DNA of 64,000 bases, taken from assembly GCA_012845835.1 (NCBI GenBank), contig JABAKD010000011.1, forward strand, positions 994,501 through 1,058,500, written 5' to 3'. The position numbers and the translations under genes were made by a program. Origin of the DNA: Undaria pinnatifida (taxonomy: Eukaryota; Sar; Phaeophyceae; Laminariales; Alariaceae). The notes under the pieces are model-generated. The model was given only the letters and a program-made list of their open reading frames with translations. It was not told the origin of the DNA and did not search any database. Below, piece after piece: positions 37,835-49,000 of the stretch; within the stretch, counting starts at the first letter, position 1; each line of letters opens with the position of its first letter.

Positions 37835-38020
37835 TTTATGACGCCCGCCTGCGGCTTCGCGCATGCCCGTTTTGATCGAGGATGCCATTGATTGGCAAAC
37901 AGAGGCTGCAAGCAAGTAAGTGCTGCATCACTGCTGCCAAGAGGTCTGCATAAAAATAGATAATGGTAAGGAGCAGAGAACGAACGCCGAACATCAAGAA
38001 ACACACACTCGCATTGTTCA
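37835..38020. repeat. Dispersed repeat copy 2
   Basis: GACGCCCGCCTGCGGCTTCG, CGCATGCCCG and AACGCCGAACATCAAGAAAC match copy 1, with about 70% overall similarity by eye. Confidence 0.6.
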
Positions 38021-40764
38021 TAGCGGTTGGTTATTGTTGCCTTACCTAGTCAGTCCGCTTTCCGCTTCAACCTCCTGAATAACCACTCACTTGTTATGAC
38101 GAAGGTGCCGCTACCTAATGTCAATACTCGTTCGAAACAGCAGCGAGCAGCAGCAGCCGCCGCACAACTCTTACGTGCGCGTGAAAATTTAACAACAGCA
38201 GCAGCGGCGGCACCAGCAGTACGGCAAACAGTAAGCAGTATTCAGTCTAATACGTATCGTCTAGACTACGTAAATAATAATAAAACATGTTCACCTTGTT
38301 GTGCCGTTACGTGTAGGACAAAAAGAAAGGGGGACGAAAAAACAAAAACAAACAAAAAAGTAAAAGAAGTTCGGATACACACCGACGCTCGAACCCAAAA
38401 GGAAGAATACTATTTTTTGTTTTGCAAAGCTGCAAAACACAATGAGAGTGTTCACCGCAAGGCTTGAACACGCGACGTCGGAATTTAAACGCTTCGTGTC
38501 TAGACTAATCATCGAACTAATGTTAATGACTTGCTGTTGGGACAGACTTTTTTTTATGTTTTTGTCAGTATGATTACGCACTTGACATTTCGGAACAAAA
38601 ACAAAAAATAAATAGCCAAGAAAAGTTTTTTAGCAGGGGCCGTCACGACACGAAGCGAGGAAGGCCGAGGTCGCCATCGGCAGAGCCGGGAGGGCCGAGC
38701 AAGGTGAGGCACGTCTAGGAAACAGCGCGCCGAGAGGTGAACCTCGGCTCGAGATATCTCGAAGACGGCTCAAATCCTGGTCTAAATCAGACCCTTCGGG
38801 TGCTCTCGTATATCCTTTCTGGATAATACGTATTCGTCCATGTCCATAATACAACCTTTTGGGGCCCATATATAACAACCAAACAAACCAGAGGTGCGGC
38901 CTTTGATCACAGCGTGAACAGCGCGCAGTGTCATCCGCGTGTCGTGCAGCTCCGGACGCTAGAAGAGGTGGCCACAAAAAAATACCTCCTTCCTTTCAAC
39001 TTTTCAGGCCGTGTCGCTGCGTCTGGCTGACCTTGTAATCGTCATTTTCAGCTGTCAATATTTTCCCGCTGACGTCCCGAAAGGGTTCAAGTAGTGCCGC
39101 CATACGGTACGCATGAAATCCGCGCTGAGGAACTGCTGTTGACAGCAGGACACGCGCGTTTCCCGTACCCATAAGGTGGCGTTCTCCTGAAAAAAAAAAC
39201 TAAAATGGACCAATCAGAAGACTGCCCGCACGAAATGCCTGCAGCAGCATTTATACAGAAGCAGCCTCTCCTTCGTATCCAGCTGAAAACATATTATACA
39301 AATTAAAATACACTCCAGCTGTGAGATCGAAGATTTCGTCGAAACTCATCTTTGCAAGCTGTGTGTGATACTCCGATCGCGCGCATTACGAAACATATTA
39401 TACAAAAAAATCAAATTATCCGCAAACCGGCATTAACTGCGAGAGCCTTGGCGCGAATACTTTGCTACCACCACCGCCATCTACTCCATCATACATCTGT
39501 TCTGTGTCGCACTGCCGATTCCAAAACGTTTACTCTTGGGTTCTCCGTCTCGGAAGCCGTTATTTTTTCTAATAATTTTTCGAAGCAAATTTCCTGCGAA
39601 AGCAAATTTCCTAAGTTCAAGGAAAACCGAAGCAACGTTTTCCTGCGAGTACCGCACAACACGATTTTGAAGGCGCCCTCTCGAGCGACCACTTTCTTTT
39701 GGCACCCCTCGCTCTCCAAGACTAGACCGACTACTACTTGTGCGCGAGAACTAGTAATGCTAGTGCTTGGCGCAGCTCATTGCAGCCGCTCGTATTCCCC
39801 TAGAACGAGGCGCAGTAGATGCGCTGGTGGAGGTAGTTGATTGAACACAGTACACCCATGGCAGCCCATACGCGTGTATTTAGAAGCCAAGCGAGAGCTT
39901 ATCATCCTTGACGCCACGAAATGGCGCCCCCCGAAGGCGTACGAGGCGCAAACACGCTAGCACACCACACGACGCCCTTCTGTGCACCTCCAGCCACTAG
40001 CGCCGACGGGCTTCAAGTCTAGCAGAGCCGCTAGGTGCACTCAAAAGCTAAACAAGGGCGATAACGTGTTGGATCAAGGGCTAAGATGCTTGGGATCAAA
40101 GATTCAGGGATAATCGGGATCAAAAACCGTTCAGGGATAATCGGGATCAAAAACCGACGCCCGACGAACGGGCGTGACATGCAGACGCAAGAAAGCACGT
40201 CAGTGAGACACGTGGCACACGACGTTCTTCTCTATTAACATTATATCTCCTACCCACTAAATCACGCCGGGCTTCAAGTCTTGCAGATCCGCTAGGCGCG
40301 TCCCGAAAACGCGTTTGATTGAAAAGCATAAACAGTTGTCTAACGACATGGGTAGTGCAGTCATTAGTTCAGACGCACCGTAAAGCCATAAATAGTTTTG
40401 CCCCACAAAAGTGCAACTCCTATCGTAGCTACACGCGTCAAGCTCAGAACCTGAGCCATGGCTTAAGACACCTGAGAGTACAAAAAAAAAACGCCCAACG
40501 AACGGGTGCGACACGCAAGCATGTCAGTGACGCGAAGCAAAGGCGTCCGGAGTTGACAGTTTTGGGCGGCGTAAGTCACAGCTCTAGGAGCCTTAACGCT
40601 AAAGCAAGTACACAAGTCGAGACGACTGTCCGTCACAGGGCTAAACTTGGGCGGCGTCAGTCAAACATTTAGGAACCCTTGCACCTAAAACAAGTGTAGT
40701 ACGCCTAAACCGACCTCCGTCGCCGGCTTAGGCTGCCGTCTCCTGACGCATTTGGTGACATCTG

Positions 40765-40975
40765 GCACATAACATTTTTCAGGGCTTTTCTCCGGTCATT
40801 TCTCGCGGGTCATGTGGGTTTCGGGTCGGCCTGACCCGACTCGGGCCGTGAGTTTGAAAAACTGCTGACCCGACTGGTGAAATTTCGAGCACCTCCTGAT
40901 CCGACTGGACTCGAGCCGCGATACTTTCCAAACATTTTCTGACCCGTGAAAAGCCCCGATTTTTTCCCCCGACCT
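40765..40975. repeat. GGGTC-rich block, second copy
   Basis: CATTTTTCAGGGCTTTTC opens it. GGGTTTCGGGTCGGCC and TGACCCGACTCGGGCC then form an inverted pair, and it closes with CTGACCCGTGAAAAGCCCC. It corresponds to 36390-36590. Confidence 0.6.
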
Positions 40976-41016
40976 TCAACCATTATTCAATATAAGTACC
41001 TCCATGGAAGACGCAA

Positions 41017-41279
41017 TACGATAGAGGTAGCAATTTTCGGCCAAAACACATTCTGCATGATGGGTCGGTCTCCTTCCCCCAAAATCGTTGGAATGATTTA
41101 ATTCTTGCTTTCTTTGCGAAATCATTGTTCAACCTGATTGTTCAAACTGATTTGCGTTTGTTCATCGGGTGTTGTACTACCAGTTGCTCTATTAATAAGT
41201 CACTTTTTGGGTGAGGTATAGAGCTCCTAAATGAAGCGGGGAGCAAACAAAAAAAACGGTTGCACGTCTACCGTATGCA
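41017..41279 (+). mobile_element. TIR family A, copy 5
   Basis: TACGATAGAGGTAGCAATTT, CCCCAAAATCGTTGG, TTGTTCATCGGGT, GGGTGAGGTATAGAGCTCCT and the right end CACGTCTACCGTATGC match family A in order and orientation. Confidence 0.65.
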
Positions 41280-42769
41280 TAGCAATGTCGAAAAATCGAA
41301 CAAAGCCTACGGACGTGCCTTCAACCCCAGGGGCTCCGATGTTCCGCATCAAAGAACAAGAAAAGCATGAAATGCGCAGGACGTCGCTCTACCTTCAACC
41401 ACTAGCCCGCCGGACTTCATGCTAAACACAGCTTCGTGAGGTGCATCCACAAGCCATCAAAGGGTTCCGACGCTCGACAACAAAGGAAAGTGAGAAACGC
41501 GCACGCGCGTATGTGACATGTTACACGCGACCTCTGTGCCTCCAATCATTAGCGCTACAAGTTTTACGCTATACACCGCCGTTAGGTGTATCCAAAAGCC
41601 ATACGTACAACGCTCGACACCCACAAAGAAGCACCATAAGAACTTGTGAGGCACACAAGCACGCCTGGAACATGCGGCATACGACGCCCTTCGCTACTTT
41701 CACTCTCTACCACCGTCGGGCTCTGAGTCTAACACAGCCGTTAGGCAAATCCCATAGCTGAGCAGGGGCTCAGACCCTTGGGACCACACAACAGTGCTGA
41801 TTGGAACTTAAAAACGCGCGCAAGTACATCAGTCGCATGGGGCTCAAGACACTTGACACCACAGAACAGCGCTAAAATAGTATGTAAAACGTGCAAGCAC
41901 ATCAGACATATGGGGCTCCGACACTTGATAACCCAGAATCGTGCTAAATGGGCGTTTCAAACACTCGAGCAACATCAGTCACTGGCGTTTGGTGCCCGAC
42001 ACCCTTGTCTATCCTTACCCACTAACTTTGCCGGTCTCCAAGGTCAATCGATGGCCCATGCCTATGCCTACCGACAAGTACTCTCTATATATAATATACC
42101 CACGACAAGTGCTCTATTATAATACATCCACGACAACTGCAAGCGACGACGACGCACATCTATGTCCATCCGCATTGGGTCCTTACCCCCAAACGTGCCA
42201 AAAACGCTCATCACGCTTGGGGCAAAAGGTCTCTGTCCGACCTCGACGGCGTGGCTCCAACATAAGAATCACCTGCGTGCGTTATTTCCGCACCAGAAGC
42301 TAATCCAAACCATACCACGCTCAATCCAACCCAACTTATCCAACCCAACCCAACCTAACCCAACCAAAGCTAAGCCAAACCAAACGGAATCAGTCCTGTA
42401 TTTCGGATCACCGCTGAACAGGCCGCACGCTACCGCAAGATTCCTGCTTACAGTAGAGGTCGTTCCTAAACGAATAAAACAACTGCCGCGCAACAGTGAC
42501 ATTTTCGCGCAATTGTGAGAGTTGTCAGTAATCGTGGCCTTGAAGATGTTCGAACCCCCCCCCCAGAGCACAAGCACACAGTGGCGACGCGTGAAACGCT
42601 CGAAACACATCCCACCATAAAGACTCGCCAGAAAATCATTTCAAGAAACACAAAAATAAATAAAGAGCTTCTCACTATCGTACCTCTACAAGTATGGTAA
42701 TAGGAGCTCGCTAGAACTTCGCACGTGAAGCACAAAAAAATAATCAACGGCTATCGAGCCAAGTGTTTC

Positions 42770-42850
42770 ATATATATGGACGGAAATGTAGGGACCGTTT
42801 ATTAATAAATATGAATACCAATCGTCCCTTACATTTCCGACCATAGTGGT
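42770..42850. mobile_element. 80 bp fold-back element
   Basis: ATATGGACGGAAATGTAGGG is inverted about 40 bp later as CCCTTACATTTCCGACCATAG. The interior is A/T-rich (TTTATTAATAAATATG). A related single arm lies near 35908. Confidence 0.55.
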
Positions 42851-42919
42851 GCTGTTAAGAGGCCAACGGATTTCAAAAACGTTGAGCACACCAGTAAACG
42901 AAGCTGCGACACGCTCCGT

Positions 42920-43000
42920 TCATGAACCGAGAGCTTCTTCGCACTTGCTCACACTGGTCCCCATGCCCACCAAGTCATGGAAGCACTTCTTTGCGTCACC
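42920..43000 (-). CDS. Hydrolase exon 7 (terminal)
   Basis: ACTTCATGTCAG precedes GDAKKCFHDLVGMGTSVSKC, then EEALGS and a TGA stop at 42922-42920. The C-terminal helix following GFE corresponds to the usual end of the family. Confidence 0.82.
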   Translation of the reverse strand, partial: GDAKKCFHDLVGMGTSVSKCEEALGS

Positions 43001-46000
43001 CTGACATGAAGTAGAACCACGCCAGGGCAGGGCAGGGCAGGGCAGGATGCGGGAAGGGCGCAGGGGGAGCGTCAAAAAGATACATGAACTCCTGTGGTAC
43101 GCAAGAGGGAAACATTGACAAAGAAGGGTTCTATGACAGCATCGGGCACATCCAGTAGCCCGGGCTGCTGGGGTATAGGGTGTGTGCCCGAAACATAATG
43201 TTAGAAGCTGGACAACGCGCGCGCAGGCAGCATGCTGACACTCGCACGTCTGCGCGCTTTTCCTAGTGTTTTTCGGTCGATACACATCGAACCCAAAAGG
43301 GCTACCTAGGCGGTGAGCAGTGAACATATGCCGCTCCTTCTACTTGTGAGTGTGTCATATTCCATTGATTCACTTTTGACCTTCTCAGCGTTGCCTCTTG
43401 CTGCGACCCTGTCGGGTGCAGGTCGCAGCGGCACGCGTACTGCCGCCGCAGGCGTTGCAGGTATTGCAGGCGTTGCATTCGTTGCAACACATGGCCGTCA
43501 AGGAACAAAGACCACGGTATCGCACGACGAAGACAACCGCAGCTACCGGACGCGGCGTAAGCAATAAGCAGTACACACTCGCCATCGCGGTGGAGCAGCT
43601 GCATCTACGCCCCCCCGGGTCAGCATTAGCCTGGCAGCGACAGCGGTGTATAACAGCAACCGCAACTCTGACACTGCTGTGTCAGCAATAATATCAATAG
43701 CGATGCAATGTAGCAGCAGCACCTCAATGACACTGCCGTAAGCAATAGCGGTGTGGCAACAGCCGACAGGAAAAAGCGGTCGGCCATTAGCGGTAAGGCG
43801 ATCGCAACTACGAGCAATCAGCCCTTTCTGCTGGCGTAGGAGACGTGCCCGAAGTGCAACGTCAACCGATGGACGACAAGCGCGCAGCACGCTGATACCT
43901 GTACTGTTAACGGATTTTTCCTACCAGGGTAAACGGTCAACATTACCACGATGGTCATTGCTAGGTCGCTGCACGACGCATGCTAAAGATATACCCTGGT
44001 AGGTATTAAGGTATACCACTTTGTGGCTAAAACATTGTCGGAACGACGACGGGGCTTCTTAGCCCAAAACCGTCGGAATGCCATATATATATTTTATCGA
44101 CGTTTATTTTTATATACCTAGCCCATGGATCTGTTCATCAGGATGCACTTTTCAGTTTACTCAAAAACAGTTTTTTGGTGACGTACAGAGCTCCTCATCA
44201 TGTTACCATGTTGAGAGCCTCAGAACGCACGTCGCGCCTCTATCGTACCATGCGTGAAATGGTGTTTTGCAGTCATAAAAGGGGCAGAAAATTCGTACAA
44301 GACAGTAATTAGCCCGCCCGCACACCTCAAACCCCGTTACGGGCGACGTTCCGTCCTCCAGCAGCACCAGGCCTGCCATGCGCCGCCGAGCTTCGTCCTT
44401 CGGCGCCCCCGCCGTAGTTCGCTTCCAAGCGTTGGCGAGGTCCCTCGCGGAGAAATTGAAGCAGTGGGATGAAGCCTGGCCGCAGACAAGCACGCTGTCT
44501 CGGGCGCACAGCTTGGCAAGCAGATGCCGGCCTTTGTCGTTTTCCTCGTCGCCACCCACGGGTACTTCTACCGCGAAGCAGCTGTCGTTGTTGTGGTTGT
44601 TGAAGTTGAAGATGAAGTTGTTGTGGTAGTGGTTGTGGTTGTTGTTGGTTTGACAAAAGCACACAAAGGGTTTGACACAGGAGGGTTAGTTGCTGTGCTG
44701 ATAAGTTGACGAATGTTATTTTATTTGCTGCGCGCGAACTCTCGTAGGGTACTTATTAATAGGTGTTTCTTGCTTTGCTGTTCTCTTTCCACTTCAGAAC
44801 TGTTAGAATCTGTCCTGTGATCACAGACCCGATTTAACGACAAAAACGACTGCACTGCTGTACTACTGTAGGCGACACACGAGGATGAACTGGGGGGCCA
44901 CTACTGTATACGTAGCAAAGCACAAACAATAAATGGCGGCTTCTGGAATACATCGTCGAGATATTTCCGCAGGCGTGTCGCTCGGCGTTTGCCCCCTACC
45001 GGGGTAGTCGAGAAAACACCATCATTCAAATTCGTCCGACGGCCGAACGAGTGTTAATACACTGCTGTCATATACGGTACTGTTGCTGCCGCTACTGATG
45101 CTTGTTACTGCCGCCGCCGCTGCTACCGCACCCCCGTTGCTACTGCGCCGTCGCTTCTACTGCGCCCCCGCTGCTACTGTCACTGCCACTGATGTTCCTA
45201 ATGTTGTTGTTGCTGACTGCTACTACAAATGGTGTTGTTGTTGCTGCTGCTGCAATACCGCGGGTGTGGGTGTTGTCCACCGTTCACCTGTAGTGCTCCG
45301 TGAGAGGATTGTGTCCCTTCTCCACGTACGTCACCAACTTCTGTCGTGACACCGCCCACGCCTGAAGAGCTGCCGTTCAATTCAGCCCAGTCCCGTAGCG
45401 TTCAGTCCCGTGATGACCAATACGGTAGTGTTCAGTCCCGTCGTGTTCAACCCCATGGTGTCCAATCCGGTAGTGTTCAGTCCCGTAGTATTCCGTCCCG
45501 TCGTATTCAGCCCCGTATTGTTCAGTTCCGTAGTGTCGTCCAGGACAGCCCACACGGTCAGTACAGAGCAAACAGCGAGGCAGGTATTCATCAAGGGTTG
45601 CATGAATAGTGCGCAGTTCTGCTGTCGCGAAAAAGGTCAGTTACACCAGAGATTATCTCGGACACCGGCAGCAAGACTTGAGATTGTGAGACTACCAGGA
45701 CGATTGCCGCGTCCAACTTCATAGCTAGAGCACAACAAAGCAAAGGCACCTACGGGAGAACTACCACTGGTGGTGACTAAGAGTGTAGGGGTTTTCCTTC
45801 TTGGCGGAGCTCTCACCTTCATTGATGACGGGGTGTACAGAATGTCCTGGAGTTCCGATCTGAGGTGGCAAGAGTCGTCGTAGGCACAGGACGATAATGC
45901 AACGGCGGTTCAGTCAGTAGGCCAAGGTCAAAATCAACATGCGAACATATTGTCCGCCTCATATTCGAGAGGAGGTGGTTTACTGTTGGGGAGTGAATCA

Positions 46001-49000
46001 CCTCCTCCATCAGACCGCGTACGATTATTTTTATCTTTCTCTTTCTCGTTCTCTCTTTTCATTTCTTTCGCTTGCTCCGTTCCCCCTCCCGCCCCCCCCC
46101 TCCCCTCCCGTCCCCTCCCCCACCCCCTCCTGTCTCAAAAATACGGCACGCATACAACGCCCGAATGAAACAACGAATGCCTACACGGCGGTGATAAGGA
46201 CTTGCAGCAGCAAACAGGCCGATTGCCGCACGACGCAAATTACACACGGGGTCAACGGCGCCAGATCGGCCTGCGGCGCTCACAAGGCAGTGCTCGGGCC
46301 AAACGCAGAGTTGGAACCTCCCCCTTTCAGCGAGCTTTCTGGTGTAATCGATGCAGTGCTCCTGTCAGCACCAGCATCGACACCGGAAGGGCAGCGTGGA
46401 GCAGAGAAGAGCACACACACAGCATGTCAAGAGAAGAGTGGAGCAGAGCAGAGCGCACACAGCATGTCATAGGAGAGTGGAGCAGAACAAGGCTATTATG
46501 CTCATGAAAGCTATCCCCGCACGATTGCTCAGCTCGAGCTTTGGAAAAAAGTGGATCCCGAGAACTGATTTTGAACACCACGCACCACTCTAGGCTGGAC
46601 CAGCCCAGCTCGTACCATGCAGACGTTGGCCGCAGTACTACTCGTACCATGCAGACGTTGGCCGCAGTACTACGCTGGTTGGTTGCGTGCGTCCCGAAGT
46701 TGGACAGCCTCGCACGTGACCCTAGCCTGTTGCGATTATATAGATTTCGCTAGGACCCCGCTTAGCAAGACATTTGACATTTGTAACTATCGTCAACATG
46801 TGCGCTTTGGTCAGCCGGCGTTGGGGGCCGGCGGGTCCTTCAGGTAACAACTCGAAAGGGGTTCCTACAGTGTGGCGCGCTCAACTAGTAATAAAAGAGT
46901 CACAACGCATGCTTCGACAAGGGTGAGCGTGATTTGTCTCCGAGGGTTCTTTCTAACACGAGGAGCTTCACATCTTATCCTTCATATAACGTTGACAAAC
47001 AGTGTCCACCTAATGTTCATGGCTAATCCCATGGGCTACGCGCACAATAAATAATCTAGGGCACCAAGGCAGGATCCCAAAAGATAGCGGGTACTTCCCC
47101 AATTGAGCAGCGCGTCATACATGAACCAATTGGCCCAACAACAGCTATTCCTGCCGTAGCAAGGCTAACCTCCAAAAAATGTTGTAGCTCACCGTATGCT
47201 CCTCTTGCACCGGCAGCCAGGTGCCGTTTTTCACATCCTCGCAGGTTATCGTTGTGAACGGCGAAGGGCGGGAGCCGGCTTTGTCTGTCCAGAACTGGGG
47301 GTGCGCGATGTCCATACGCTGTCGACGGGTATTACAGCGGCAAAACGAGGAGCAACGGCAGAGCAGCACTTCGAACCTTAATGTTCATACAAAAGTGGTT
47401 CATCTATGCGCGCGGTTGGGTAGTGCTGGTTGTCCGCCATATAGCGCCTGTGACACCCCTTGGCACAGATGGAAAGCGTTACTAATGGGTGGCAGTGTGG
47501 GGAGTAGCACCGGTTGCCGCCAAAGTGCCGGCATTTTCCGGCTGGCACATGCCGGTGCCATGGAGGGACAGCGGGACAATTACTGCTGTACAGGTACTTG
47601 TGTACAAAGACAGTAATAGCTGTCCCTAGAGACTCGCGCAGCGAGATATTAGGAACTGCCGTCAACTTGTATGCGTTGGTGGATGGTCGTCGGTCGTAAC
47701 AGCTATCTCGAATCCCTATTTAATGACGCGGTGTAAAGAAATAGGACACTTGCTTCCACGCAGCCCGCCGGCCTCCACGTTACAAGGAAGCTTGTGTTTA
47801 ATACATACATCAGTCAGAGGACGTGTGCTACCGTACGTAGGCGTAACACCGGTCATTTCTGAGGTCCCTACTTAAGGTACCCTCACCTGGTACAATACTA
47901 CAGGTACCGAAGACAACCGTTTCGTAGCATACTGCTACTAATACGGCTGCTCCAAGATCATGATGGTTATGCCTTGCTGCAGCTTGCTGCCCTCTGGCTC
48001 TATCAGGATGAATTCACCACATGCATGTTTGACATGTCATGTTGTCCTATACATCCGACCATTGAGGAAGGTACAACTTCTCTGGTCAGGGTCTGGTACC
48101 TCTGGCATACAGGGGCAGCACGAATAGCGGCAGCAGCAGCAGCATTCTCTGTGAGACATGTGTGCGTAGTGCTTGCAGTAGTTGCACTTGCTCAAACTGT
48201 AGCAAGGGATCCTCGAAGCAGCCAAACGATTCATGGTCAGGTCCCACGTAGAGGAGCAAAATGACAGCTCTGAGCGCCGTGCAGCCCGGATGCGTGACGC
48301 ACAAAGCCGAAAAGGGGGTGGGGGGAGTAGGCAAGCCGTTGTTCAAGAAAGCAAGGAGACGGCAGGCAGGGTAGCAAGGGACCAGGCCGACTAGGTAGAA
48401 CAGGCTTACGGAAACTTAAGCTACTGCGACTGCAGTAGTGGGTTTTGTTTTCACGTTTTGTTATTTGGATTGCCTGCTCCATCCCCCTCGGGGATGAAGT
48501 GTCAGCCGACACCGCGGTACTACCACCGCCGGTATGCGGGTTCTTGCTGAACCGGTTTTTCCCTTTCCGTCTCATCACTTACCCCCCTGTCTTCGTCCCT
48601 TTACCCCCTCCCCCCCTTTGCTTTGCCTCTTCTGTTTTCCGTTTGGGTACCCTAGGGGCTATTGAGGCGATAATATCGGTATGGACACCGCCGTCGAAGA
48701 TACAGTAAGTGGAGGACAGACCAGGCAGCAATGCTCCTAACCGCCTTGTAATTACATTCGGAATCAACCCCCCGTGTAGTTACATTCGGAATCCAGTTTG
48801 GGTGCTACCCCGACGCCGGCTGGGTGGTGTAATATTTCCTGTTGCTGAGTTTTTGCATCTTAATTTTATTACGCTTCGTTTTCTTGTTCGGTATGTACGC
48901 GGGCGACGATGACGGTACCAGCACCGATGTTGTCAGAATCAATGCTCAGGTGATGGACCAAGCGGCAATGCACCTACTCCTGCGGCAGAAGTAGGGTAAT

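Larger units (their letters stand above)
35345..42919. other. Intergenic region between two convergent genes
   Basis: The ARM-like gene ends from the left and the hydrolase gene from the right. No frame here has splice signals plus convincing composition. It contains GGGTC-rich blocks (36390-36590, 40765-40975), a duplicated GC-rich segment (36830-37020 and 37835-38020), CAG-rich tracts (37070-37260, 38140-38230), a TIR family A copy (41017-41279) and a small fold-back (42770-42850). Confidence 0.5.

Noticed and set aside
39352-39840. 162-codon plus-strand frame in the intergenic region
   Set aside because: It contains a dispersed repeat (also at 36690-36760) and no domain.
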